Source: Planctomycetes bacterium SM23_32
GTDB taxonomy: Bacteria; Planctomycetota; Brocadiia; SM23-32
Direction: 5' to 3'
NCBI GenBank assembly: GCA_001303885.1
Contig: LJUE01000233.1
Coordinates: forward strand, 1-7,549
Length of the DNA stretch: 7,549 bases
Part shown: positions 1 to 6,558 of the stretch, one piece after another
Position numbering within the stretch: position 1 is the first letter of the stretch
Layout of the letters: each line of letters opens with the position of its first letter
Position numbers and translations under genes: made by a program
Notes under the pieces: model-generated
What the model saw: the letters and a program-made list of their open reading frames with translations, nothing else
Database searches by the model: none
What the model was told of the DNA's origin: nothing

Positions 1-754
1 CCACCAGGTTGCCGAGCCAGGCGTGGAGCAGTCCGTTCTCGTTATGGATCTCGACCAAGGCAACGGCCGGGTCCTCGGCGTAAGTCAGGCCCGTGTAGGG
101 GTTGCGGTGGGTCAGCAGCTTGCGGGCGTATTCCTTTTGCAGCTCAATCGCCGGAGCGTAGAAGAAACCGACGATGTTGCGGTCCTGCGCGCGCGGCAGC
201 TCCTCGATCTCTGCGGGCAGACCGTCGTGCCGGTTGATGTAGCGGTAGGTAAGCGTGTTCAGGTTGACGTAGATGCCACTGGCTTTGAGCTGGGCGATGA
301 AGTAGTCGAGCCGGTCCATGCCCTCGGGCTCGAGGTCGCGCGTGTGCGGGACATCCTTCGCCAGGATGCCCTCCGGGAAGCGCTGCATGTCCATGATGTG
401 GAAGCGGACGATGTTGATGCCGAACTTCGCCATGCGGGCGGCGATCTTCGGCGCGTCCTGCTTGAGGGGGATGTTGCCGCTGAAGGCCAGGTCCACGCCG
501 AAGAAGCGGACCCGCTCATCGCCGACATAGAGGTGGCCGTCGGCGCCAGCCTGGACGGGGCCAAACTTGCCCGCAGGTTTGTGGTTCCAATCGCTCAGGT
601 TGGTGACGCCGGGTGTCGCATCGTCCCACGGCAGCACAAAGGGGACGAGCCCCTCGCTCTGCTGCTGAGCCTGGGCAGGCGCGGGCCAGACGCAGAAGAG
701 GACCAGACAGGCGAACCACAAGACACAGATCATCTCACCGGGCGCAGTAGCCAT
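1..754 (-). CDS. Secreted clan GH-A (GH5-like) glycoside hydrolase, N-terminal part
   Basis: The minus strand from 754 is open to the window edge, giving the first 251 residues of an unfinished protein. Residues about 8-29 form a hydrophobic signal peptide ending in APAQA-type residues, so the product should be exported. The body reads like a TIM-barrel glycosidase: FFGVDLAFSG at 84-93, a helix-strand unit ending NIVRFHIMD at 114-122, and EIHNEN at 235-240. In clan GH-A the Asn-Glu pair ending strand 4 (here N238-E239) carries the acid/base glutamate; the nucleophile glutamate would lie beyond the edge. The ATG at 754 is favoured because GAGG (760-763) stands 5 nt upstream; an inner ATG at 733 lacks this. 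It lies 287 bp downstream of the broken phosphoesterase. The polysaccharide substrate cannot be told from this part, and the exact GH family is uncertain. Confidence 0.85.
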   Translation of the reverse strand, partial: MATAPGEMICVLWFACLVLFCVWPAPAQAQQQSEGLVPFVLPWDDATPGVTNLSDWNHKPAGKFGPVQAGADGHLYVGDERVRFFGVDLAFSGNIPLKQDAPKIAARMAKFGINIVRFHIMDMQRFPEGILAKDVPHTRDLEPEGMDRLDYFIAQLKASGIYVNLNTLTYRYINRHDGLPAEIEELPRAQDRNIVGFFYAPAIELQKEYARKLLTHRNPYTGLTYAEDPAVALVEIHNENGLLHAWLGNLV

Positions 755-798
755 GCTTACCTCGCATCGAATGCGGCGCGGACAGGTTTCGTCCGCCC

Positions 799-826
799 AA
801 TGTAGCTGCCCTGGTGCGCCGTGCAA
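799..826 (-). promoter_or_regulatory. Possible sigma70-type promoter for the glycoside hydrolase gene
   Basis: On the minus strand TTGCAC (821-826) is followed after 16 nt by TACATT (799-804), a 4/6 match to the -10 consensus. It would place the transcript start about 35-40 nt before the ATG at 754. The boxes are imperfect and the match was found by eye in GC-rich DNA, so it is tentative. Confidence 0.3.
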
Positions 827-840
827 CGGTCAAGCGATGA

Positions 841-1026
841 ATGGCAGAGCCTACTCCGCAGAAGCAGTCCCTGCCTGCGGAGGCCCGGTGGCCGGCAGAG
901 GGCCGGGCGGCAGCGCTGCTGCTGCTGCTCTACGCCGTTCTGGTCATCGTGCCTGGTGACTGCGGCTGCGGGTCAGAGCATGCCTCCGAGCCGCTGCCAC
1001 GCACAGCGCCCCCCCGCTGTGGATAG
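841..1026 (+). CDS. Possible small single-helix membrane protein, unrecognised
   Basis: A 61-codon plus-strand frame in the gap between two minus-strand genes. It encodes a charged, proline-containing N-terminus, a hydrophobic run at about residues 23-37 (AAALLLLLYAVLVIV) long enough for one membrane pass, then a short cysteine-containing tail. There is no clear Shine-Dalgarno sequence before the ATG, I recognise no family, and the leucine run comes from a CTG-repeat-like stretch that could be hydrophobic by chance. No proper lipobox is present. I list it as a possibility because the gap holds nothing better; it may equally be noncoding. Confidence 0.2.
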   Translation: MAEPTPQKQSLPAEARWPAEGRAAALLLLLYAVLVIVPGDCGCGSEHASEPLPRTAPPRCG

Positions 1027-1041
1027 GCGTAGCCTGCCACG

Positions 1042-2062
1042 TCAGGCAGCGGGCCCTTCCCCGGGCGCCCGTTCCGGCAACTGGGGACCAGGGGCGCCAC
1101 GACAGGCGCGCACGTACGCACGCCTCGATGGGATTACACCAGCCAGCAGGAGAACCACCGCGGCGGCGAGGATGCCCTGAGCGGGGAACTTCGCCCTGAG
1201 CGCGTACTCGAGGTAGTCGTTGTCGGTCACTTCGTCCACATCCACCTTCCGGACATCGAAGCGACCGTCCTCTCGGACCTCACAGAGCAGGTAGTGGTGT
1301 GGCCCCAACGGCTCATCCCGTGTTCCGCCGGCTCCCCCCGTTATGTACAGCGGAATGCCATCAACAGCCGTCTCCAGATAGGAATGGATGTGGCCGGCGA
1401 AGATGGCCGTGATGTCGTGTTTCCTCAGAACCGCCATCAGCCTCTCGGCGTCATCCGCCGGCAGGGCATGACGGCTTCCGGGGCGGGGGTCCACGGGCGG
1501 CACATGCATGTACACGAAGCACTGCCGATACTGCTGTCTGCGCAAGCTCAACGTCCTGTCCAACCACCCCAGGTCCTCAGGGGCACAGAGCTTGCGCGCA
1601 TCGTCGAAGGCCACAAACAAAGTGTCAGCGGGCGCCGTCCGCCACGTCATGATTGCCCGGCACTGCGCAGACGGGGACCTCCATGTCCTCCTCCACCAAC
1701 TCGTGGAGGACCCACTCGAACTGCCGCTCGCCGCACCGTTTGACTATGTCGCCGGTATGAAGGAGGAGCTCAACGTGGTCTTGCTTGATGCCGGCCAGCA
1801 CTTCCTCGAAGGCCGACTGATTGCCCCTGTTGTCCCCCACGACGGCGAAGCGAAACGGAGCCTCTCCCTCGATTGCCTCGCCTGCGGGCGGCAGGAATGC
1901 CGGCGGCGTCTCTGCATCAAGGCAGCACCAGAGGGCGTAGACGCCGAGCAGCACGACGCCTGCGCCAAGGAGCAGGACGCTGGCGCGGCGAGGTACGCCT
2001 CGTAAGGACTGGCCGTGAACTTGTGCCATGGGGCCGCCTGCGATTCCCACGTTCGCTCTCAT
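1042..2062 (-). pseudogene. Membrane-anchored metallophosphoesterase, frameshifted
   Basis: Two minus-strand frames together make one calcineurin-like phosphoesterase. The first (2062-1625) has a membrane helix at residues about 27-45, then GDNRG (76-80), HTGD (102-105) and GNHD (136-139), the metal-binding motifs I-III, and stops six codons after GNHD. The second frame resumes at about 1620 with LFVAFDDA, then a YMH histidine, GHIHSY and YITGGAG, the C-terminal metal ligands, and ends with another helix (about 1179-1128) and a Pro/Gly/Ala-rich tail. Only 25 nt separate GNHD from LFVAF; relatives, as I recall them, have about 20-30 codons there, so a deletion rather than a single-base slip is likely. 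The product would be an exported, membrane-held hydrolase of phosphate esters. The gene begins 22 bp after the GT39 stop, so it is probably co-transcribed. A start at 2029 is also possible. An assembly error is not excluded. Confidence 0.8.
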
Positions 2063-2084
2063 TGCATCAGGATTCCGCCAAGGG

Positions 2085-3818
2085 TCATCTGGGTTGCACG
2101 GTGTTGCTCTGCAAAGTCTGACTTGAAGAGGCCGCGTCGCCCCCCCGGCCCGCCAGGAGCACCATCACCCGGTGGCCGACGTGCTCCTCGACCACCTTGG
2201 AGCGCGCCAGCTCATCAGCGCTGAGAGCTTTCTCGAAGCGCTTCCGGTCACTGACGATCAGGGAGTTGCTGTTGTCGAGTTTGTCCAACAACTCGTCCTC
2301 AGTTCCAAGCTCCGGTATCCTCACGCGGCCGGTCCAGAGGTTGTAGACGCCGGAGAATCCGTCGCCGTACAAGTAGAGCGATCTGCCGGACGCCGCATGC
2401 TGGCTGACCGCTGCACCGAACTGCCTGCCCGACTTCACCCTGTTCGCGGCAGGAACCAGGAAAAGGTCCGTCCCCGGACAGGCGAGCACCACGGCGGCGA
2501 TGAGCGCCGCCGCCTTGCGCTGGCTCGATGCTCGGGCGCTGAACGTCCCCCATAGGCTTACGGCGAGAGGGACGGCGAGCATGATCAGGGCAGCCGCTGT
2601 CCGGGCCGGGGTCAGGAACAGCGCAATCTCCCGACCGAACTCGGCCCCCGGATACACCCTTGGGATCAGAGCAGGCGTGACCAGCACCGCCGCCATCAAC
2701 AAGATGGTCAAGATGGCGACACAGACAAAGGCGGCGCTAAAGAGCCGCTTTTCTGCCCGCAAGAGCCTGCCTTTGGCTGCCGGGCTCAGCGCGATATACC
2801 AGGCACAGAGCACTCCCGCGGCTGGGACCGCAGGCACAACGTAGTTCATGCGCTTGCCGGAGATGAAGGAGAAGAACACGAAGGGCACAACAAGCCACAA
2901 CACGGACAACCGGATCAGGGCGTCGGCCTCGCGCCACCGTCGCACGGCGGCAACGCCTGCCAGTGGCAGGATGAATGCCCAGGGGAAGAGATACATGGGC
3001 CACCGCAGGAGGTAGTAGTGGAACGGGTTCCGGTGGCTGTAGGAGCGTATCGCGCGGCCGATGTTCTGCTTCAGGAGGATGGTGCGGGTGTATTCCGGGC
3101 CGCCTGCCACGATGGCAGGTATCAGCCATGCGAGCACTACCGCGGCGAAGGCAGCAAGACCGAGCGCGTGCGCTGCACCGCCGAGCCTTGCGTTCCTTCG
3201 GTTGACGACCCCATAGGTGAACAGGACGAGGCCCGGCACGAGGAACCCGACAGGTCCCTTGGTCAACGTGCCCAGCCCCATGGCGACGTAGCAGCCGACC
3301 CACAGCAGCAGGGCAGGCCGGCGGCTCCGGCATTGGAAAGCGCTGTACCCTGTAAAGAGGGCCACCGTAGCGAACAACATCAACAGGGGGTCCAGCACGC
3401 CGATGGTTGTGAACTTCAACAGCAGCAAACACGTCAACGCGATAGCCGCGGCCAATAGACCTCCATCCCGGCCGATTCGCGGCCGACAAAACAAGTAGGT
3501 GAGAAGAAGCGTGCCGCAGACAGCCGCGAGTGTCACGATCCGTCCTGAGTTGTAGCCCAGTCCCGCTCGCCACAGCAGCCCGGCGAGCCAGAAGAACATG
3601 GGTGGCTTCTCCACGTAGAACTCCCCGTTCAGGTGCGGGATGATGTAGTCACCCAGCACCACCATTTCTATGGCCACTTCCATATAGCGCGGCTCGTCGG
3701 GGTTCCACAGGTCGCGCGTGAACAGCGATGGAACGCCCACCAACGCCAAAAGGGCGGCCACGAGGATGATGTCGCGCCACCGTGGTTCGGTGCGCTCCTT
3801 TGTCGCGCCATTATCCAT
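2085..3818 (-). CDS. ArnT-like GT39 (PMT_2) integral membrane glycosyltransferase
   Basis: A 577-residue protein of the usual ArnT/GT39 size. These enzymes move a sugar from a polyprenyl-phosphate carrier onto lipid A, protein or glycan at the outer face of the inner membrane. After a first helix (about 16-34) the first outer loop carries NPDEPRY (39-45), whose Asp41-Glu42 occupy the catalytic acidic position of the family, and EKPP (70-73), another family hallmark. About a dozen hydrophobic helices follow to about residue 450, with GKRMNYVVPAVPA at 321-333 matching the conserved loop-helix of ArnT relatives. A soluble, presumably periplasmic, tail of about 120 residues ends the protein. The ATG at 3818 is supported by GGGAG 7 nt upstream. 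It lies between the damaged GT2 gene and the damaged phosphoesterase and is itself uninterrupted. The sugar and acceptor are unknown, so I do not call it arnT. Confidence 0.93.
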   Translation of the reverse strand: MDNGATKERTEPRWRDIILVAALLALVGVPSLFTRDLWNPDEPRYMEVAIEMVVLGDYIIPHLNGEFYVEKPPMFFWLAGLLWRAGLGYNSGRIVTLAAVCGTLLLTYLFCRPRIGRDGGLLAAAIALTCLLLLKFTTIGVLDPLLMLFATVALFTGYSAFQCRSRRPALLLWVGCYVAMGLGTLTKGPVGFLVPGLVLFTYGVVNRRNARLGGAAHALGLAAFAAVVLAWLIPAIVAGGPEYTRTILLKQNIGRAIRSYSHRNPFHYYLLRWPMYLFPWAFILPLAGVAAVRRWREADALIRLSVLWLVVPFVFFSFISGKRMNYVVPAVPAAGVLCAWYIALSPAAKGRLLRAEKRLFSAAFVCVAILTILLMAAVLVTPALIPRVYPGAEFGREIALFLTPARTAAALIMLAVPLAVSLWGTFSARASSQRKAAALIAAVVLACPGTDLFLVPAANRVKSGRQFGAAVSQHAASGRSLYLYGDGFSGVYNLWTGRVRIPELGTEDELLDKLDNSNSLIVSDRKRFEKALSADELARSKVVEEHVGHRVMVLLAGRGGDAASSSQTLQSNTVQPR

Positions 3819-3837
3819 CGGCCGTCTCCCGTCTTGA

Positions 3838-4425
3838 CTAAATCCGCGCCCTCGGCCGGCCCTTCTTCTTGCGCAGAAGACGGTGCATGCCGTCGTAGAG
3901 CCCGAGACCGGCGACGCACTCGGCTTTCATTCGCCTCAATGAACCGCCCACGCCCTGCACCTCTTGATGAGCCAATCCACTCCGCACCCGGTTGGCGACC
4001 AGGCTGGAGATACGGCGCACGAAGGGAGCCTGCCTGTTCTGCCGGACGCCGCAGGTCACCTCCCGATGTTCAATGTGTTCCGGCCGTCGCGGTATGTCGC
4101 GGGGGCGATTCCGCATGTCGGCGTCCCTGGTGGCCATGACCTGTCCGAGAGCTGCCTTGAAACCGGCATCGAAAGCCCCAGCCTACCCGCGATGGGCATC
4201 GAGGCAAACAACGACCAGCCCGGGCACATTTTCTCTTTTCTGCATGGGTTGTTCAAACGTCCTGTCCGTACTGCCGTCCTCGACAACGATCACCCCGGAC
4301 GGCCTCCCCACGCGCCCTCTCATCCACATCGCCAACTCACCGAGGCAGTTGAGCGCTTCTTCGTTGTGGGCGGGGATAACGACCGATATCTGTGGGCTCG
4401 CACCCGAGTGCTCTGCCTGGGGCAT
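3838..4425 (-). pseudogene. GT2 polyprenyl-phosphate glycosyltransferase, in-frame stop and truncated
   Basis: One minus-strand frame runs from an ATG at 4425 to a TAG at 3838-3840, interrupted only by a TAG at 4183-4185 (codon 81). Before it are ISVVIPAHNEE (13-23), VVEDGSTDRT (47-56) and LDAHRG; after it, in the same frame, are AGAFDAGFKAALG, RDADMRN (the DxD-type motif), PRDIP, CGVRQNRQAPFVRRISSLVA and LYDGMHR. Relatives of dolichyl- or undecaprenyl-phosphate sugar synthases have HRGQ at the interruption, so a CAG-to-TAG change is the simplest reading. Homologues also carry an Asp and Cys before the CSL/GSL segment, here GVGGSL, and continue well beyond MHRFLP, whereas this one ends 15 residues after MHR. 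The normal role would be making the lipid-linked sugar donor for the adjacent GT39 enzyme 19 bp downstream. No convincing Shine-Dalgarno sequence precedes 4425 and an in-frame stop lies just upstream. Confidence 0.85.
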
Positions 4426-4834
4426 CGTCTACCCACGGAGGTTGCCGCACGACGAAGATGAGGACTGCGGGCACGGATGGCGCCCGCGTGGCTTCGCCGT
4501 GACGGTTGGCCTGCGGAGCAGGGCCGTCTCCCAACAGAAGCGCCAAGGTGGCCGTCAGCCATCCAGTGAGGACGCGGCCCGAGGTCTTCTCCGACCCTCT
4601 CACTGCTGCGTGGGGGCTGTTCCGAAAGACGATGGGGAGACCCGAGGCAGCGAAGGAAGCCGCGCGAATGGCGGGCCAGGCAGCGGCGGAAGGGCCCGGT
4701 TTTCACACCGCCCCGGGCAGGCGTGCAGGTGCGGGCGCACGCTCACCGGACCTGTCATCCGCCGGGCGCTGGCGCCCGCTCCAGACACCGCCCCATCGGC
4801 CCGGGAAATGGGGAGGAGTCGGAGCAGGGACCTC
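4426..4834. other. Region without a recognisable gene
   Basis: About 400 bp between the GT2 remnant and the divergent promoter. Open frames exist on both strands, but their translations are Arg/Pro/Gly/Ala-rich and match no family I know. A perfect inverted repeat (4763-4778, stem CGGGCGC with TG at the centre) could form a small hairpin but has no T-tract. One minus frame (4603-4337) starts with a signal-like hydrophobic stretch, VLTGWLTATLALLLG, and could be the worn remains of an upstream gene; I cannot support more than that. Confidence 0.5.
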
Positions 4835-4863
4835 TTGATGCAAGACAGACCTACGCGTAGAAT
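4835..4863 (+). promoter_or_regulatory. Sigma70-type promoter for the 4935 membrane-protein gene
   Basis: TTGATG (4835-4840, 4/6 to consensus) and TAGAAT (4858-4863, 5/6) are separated by the ideal 17 nt. The predicted start near 4870 gives a leader of about 65 nt before the ATG at 4935. Position, spacing and orientation fit the downstream gene, and the -10 box stands out in a GC-rich surrounding. Confidence 0.55.
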
Positions 4864-4920
4864 CCAGCGCGCGCACACGGTCCTCGCTTGCGCACGCAGA
4901 GAGCATGGGCGGGCAACTCC

Positions 4921-4925
4921 GGGAG
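4921..4925 (+). promoter_or_regulatory. Ribosome binding site deciding the start at 4935
   Basis: GGGAG lies 9 nt before the ATG at 4935. The earlier in-frame ATG at 4905 has only a purine run touching the start codon with a 1-nt gap, too close to act as a good Shine-Dalgarno sequence, so 4935 is preferred. Confidence 0.5.
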
Positions 4926-4934
4926 AACGGCGCA

Positions 4935-5426
4935 ATGAGCGATGGCGAACGTGCCGCCGGCCTCGAGACGGGCGGCATGAGCTCGCCAGCAGCGACGCCC
5001 CCAGGTTCGACCAGGCCCTCACGACGGCGACGAGCAGCACCCGTCGTCACGTTGCTTCTCCTGGCGCCGGTCACTGCAGAGGTCCTCTTCGGCACCACTC
5101 GCGTCACGACCCTATTCGTCCTGGTTCCCCAGATAGGTGCCTGGGGGTGTGGCGCACTCATCATCCGCTACCTGGCTCGACGCCTCAGCAAGGGCTGGCG
5201 TGCCATCCTGCTCCTGGGCATTGCCCTGGCCGTAGCCGAGGAGTGCGTGATTCAGCAGACCTCCCTGGCTCCGCTTGTCGGTGTGAATCCAGATGAAGTC
5301 TATGGTCGCGCGTTCGGCGTGAATTGGGTCTACTTCCTGTGGGCCCTCGGTTACGAGAGCATCTGGGCCGTTGTTCTCCTGGTGTGTCTCGCCCGCAGAC
5401 TTCAGCGTCCCCAGGGCAGGACCTGA
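4935..5426 (+). CDS. Multi-pass membrane protein of unknown function
   Basis: A 163-residue protein from the ATG at 4935 (173 from 4905). A polar, Pro/Ser/Arg-rich cytoplasmic-looking N-terminus of about 35 residues leads to a hydrophobic core with about four or five membrane segments: APVVTLLLLAPVTAEVLFG, LFVLVPQIGAWGCGALIIRYL, WRAILLLGIALAVAEECV and FLWALGYESIWAVVLLVCLA. It resembles uncharacterised membrane proteins I recall from Actinobacteria, Firmicutes and Planctomycetes that share APVTAE..FG, a G.GALLIRE-like segment, a VEEG-type glutamate pair (here the AEEC of the third segment) and a GVNW block. Those relatives, as I remember them, go on for another hundred or so residues, while this one ends with a basic tail right after the last helix. 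The paired glutamates recall CPBP intramembrane proteases, but the rest of that signature is not evident. It is transcribed away from the GT cassette with its own promoter. Confidence 0.78.
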   Translation: MSDGERAAGLETGGMSSPAATPPGSTRPSRRRRAAPVVTLLLLAPVTAEVLFGTTRVTTLFVLVPQIGAWGCGALIIRYLARRLSKGWRAILLLGIALAVAEECVIQQTSLAPLVGVNPDEVYGRAFGVNWVYFLWALGYESIWAVVLLVCLARRLQRPQGRT

Positions 5427-5434
5427 GCACCTCT

Positions 5435-5456
5435 CGCCCTGCTTACGCGCGGGGCG
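5435..5456 (+). terminator. Hairpin just after the membrane-protein gene
   Basis: CGCCCTGC (5435-5442) pairs with GCGGGGCG (5449-5456) as an 8-bp stem with one G-U pair and a 6-nt loop, starting 8 nt after the TGA at 5424-5426. No U-tract follows, so it may be a weak or factor-assisted terminator, or an RNA 3' end stabiliser. Confidence 0.35.
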
Positions 5457-5558
5457 GGGGTCGCGGGGAGGCCCGGGCGACGTGCGGCGGAGCGACAGAG
5501 ACCCAGCAGCGCTCCCTCCGCCGTCAACAGACGTGCACCGACGCTCTGCGCTGGACGG

Positions 5559-5573
5559 AGAGACACGGTCTCT
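5559..5573. other. Small inverted repeat between convergent genes
   Basis: AGAGAC and GTCTCT are perfect inverted copies around a 3-nt ACG loop. It sits in the 245-bp gap between the ends of two convergent genes, where a bidirectional transcription stop would be useful. The stem is short and no T-run follows on either strand. Nothing else was recognised in 5457-5671. Confidence 0.25.
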
Positions 5574-5671
5574 GTGACGCGCAAGCGGGGTCCGCTCTGA
5601 CGGTCGGCAAAGGCGGCCGCATCCGCCTGGAAGGGGAGCTCTGCTCGGGCGCTTGACGGCCCCCTGCCACC

Positions 5672-6418
5672 TCACGCCAGCCTCAGCAGCCCCGCGATGT
5701 TCCGCCAGAAGATGTCCTCCTTCTGGTCGTCGGCCAGGTCAAGCACGTCGATCTTCCGTATCGCAAGCCGCGCGAACGACGCCGTGTCGGGGGCCTGCTG
5801 AGGGCCGTCCGTGCCGAAGATGAGCCGACCCGCCCCGAGGCGCCCCACGGCCTGCTGCACCTGCTCCAGGAGCACCACGCCGCTCAGGTCCAGGTAGACG
5901 TTATCGTGGGCCTGGGCCAGGGCGATGAAGCCTTCCAGCAGGCGGGCGTCCGTCCCAAGGTAGCAGCCCATGTGCGCCACGATCTGGATCGTGCCCGGGA
6001 ACGCCCGGGCGAGGCGCTCGGCCGCCCGCACGTTCCCGAGGCAGTCTATCAGGCACGGGACGCCGCGCCTCGCCGCCAGCTCGAAGACGGGACCGACGAC
6101 GTACTCGGCCAGCGTGCACTCGCCGGCGTGGATCTTGATGCCGCGGAAGCCCTGCTCAGTGAGCGCGCGGGCGATCTCGTCCAGCACTGCATGCCCGTAC
6201 TGAGGCAGCGCGTAGACGTACGGGATCAGCCGGTCCGGGAACTCCCGCACGGCCTCCAGCGCCATCTCGACCGAGCGTTCGGTCGTCGTGGACATAGCGA
6301 ACACGACGGACCGCTCGATCCCCGCGGCGTCCATCGTCGAGACGATCTGCGCCGCCGAGTACTCGGTCCTGTCGGCGTCGCCGTGCTTCAGGTGAACGTG
6401 CGAGTCCCAGATCCTCAC
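5672..6418 (-). CDS. Amidohydro_2-family metal-dependent hydrolase
   Basis: A complete 248-residue TIM-barrel hydrolase, on the short side for the PF04909 (ACMSD-like) family. Strand 1 gives the metal pair H7-V-H9 (DSHVHL); strand 4 reads GIKIHAG (93-99); strand 6 carries H149 (IVAHMG); strand 8 ends with the conserved Asp204 (FGTDGP). At the strand-5 position, where many relatives have a histidine as in LIHTG, this protein has D125 in LIDCLGN. Members act as decarboxylases, lactonases or amide hydrolases; the substrate cannot be read from sequence. No signal peptide is seen, so it is cytoplasmic. The start is GTG at 6418, backed by a perfect AGGAGG 5 nt upstream. It is the second gene after the SUMF1-family gene on the same strand, but a 209-bp gap with a hairpin suggests separate control. 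Confidence 0.93.
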   Translation of the reverse strand: MRIWDSHVHLKHGDADRTEYSAAQIVSTMDAAGIERSVVFAMSTTTERSVEMALEAVREFPDRLIPYVYALPQYGHAVLDEIARALTEQGFRGIKIHAGECTLAEYVVGPVFELAARRGVPCLIDCLGNVRAAERLARAFPGTIQIVAHMGCYLGTDARLLEGFIALAQAHDNVYLDLSGVVLLEQVQQAVGRLGAGRLIFGTDGPQQAPDTASFARLAIRKIDVLDLADDQKEDIFWRNIAGLLRLA

Positions 6419-6423
6419 GGGTT

Positions 6424-6429
6424 CCTCCT
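6424..6429 (-). promoter_or_regulatory. Strong Shine-Dalgarno for the GTG-started hydrolase
   Basis: The minus strand reads AGGAGG, then five bases (AACCC), then GTG. This is the strongest ribosome binding site in the window and fixes the non-ATG start at 6418. Confidence 0.8.
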
Positions 6430-6451
6430 CGCGGCGAGGCGCGCGCCCTCC

Positions 6452-6515
6452 GGCACGTGCCCCTCCCGGCTTCCCTTATGCGGCGTGAACCGCAGGCCCT
6501 TGAGAAGCACGTGCT
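6452..6515. repeat. Pair of GCACGTGC palindromes upstream of the hydrolase
   Basis: Two 10-bp perfect palindromes share the core GCACGTGC: GGCACGTGCC at 6452-6461 and AGCACGTGCT at 6506-6515. Their centres are 54 bp apart, close to five helical turns, and both fall in the 209-bp gap ahead of the amidohydrolase start at 6418. I saw no other CACGTG in the window by eye. They look like a possible two-site operator for a dimeric regulator, though GC-rich DNA produces palindromes readily. Confidence 0.3.
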
Positions 6516-6558
6516 CCAGGAGTGGCTGCCCTTCCTCACGCTGAAGCCGTGTGCCCTT

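Noticed and set aside
23..805. 260-codon open frame on the plus strand
   Set aside because: It is the antisense shadow of the glycoside hydrolase, whose minus-strand frame has a signal peptide, Shine-Dalgarno sequence and the NE catalytic motif.
914..931. CTG trinucleotide run as a microsatellite or phase-variation tract
   Set aside because: Only about five units, and a triplet repeat would not shift a frame; it is typical of leucine-rich or GC-rich DNA.
1032..1047. Inverted repeat GCCTG...CAGGC at the end of the phosphoesterase gene as a terminator
   Set aside because: The stem is only 5 bp, overlaps the stop codon and has no T-tract.
2737..3573. 278-codon minus-strand frame inside the GT39 gene
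   Set aside because: Same strand but a different frame from the GT39 coding sequence; composition is Arg/Pro/His-rich and lacks the membrane helices that the true frame shows.
4183..4185. Amber codon read as pyrrolysine or another amino acid
   Set aside because: TAG also ends the SUMF1-family gene at a normal position, the gene is not a methylamine methyltransferase, and other decay signs are present nearby. A nonsense mutation is simpler.
3992..5296. 434-codon open frame on the plus strand
   Set aside because: It runs antisense to the GT2 remnant and then overlaps the membrane gene in another frame. Its translation is Arg/Pro/Ser-rich with no family resemblance, while the overlapped frames show clear protein motifs. 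Long chance frames are common at this GC content.
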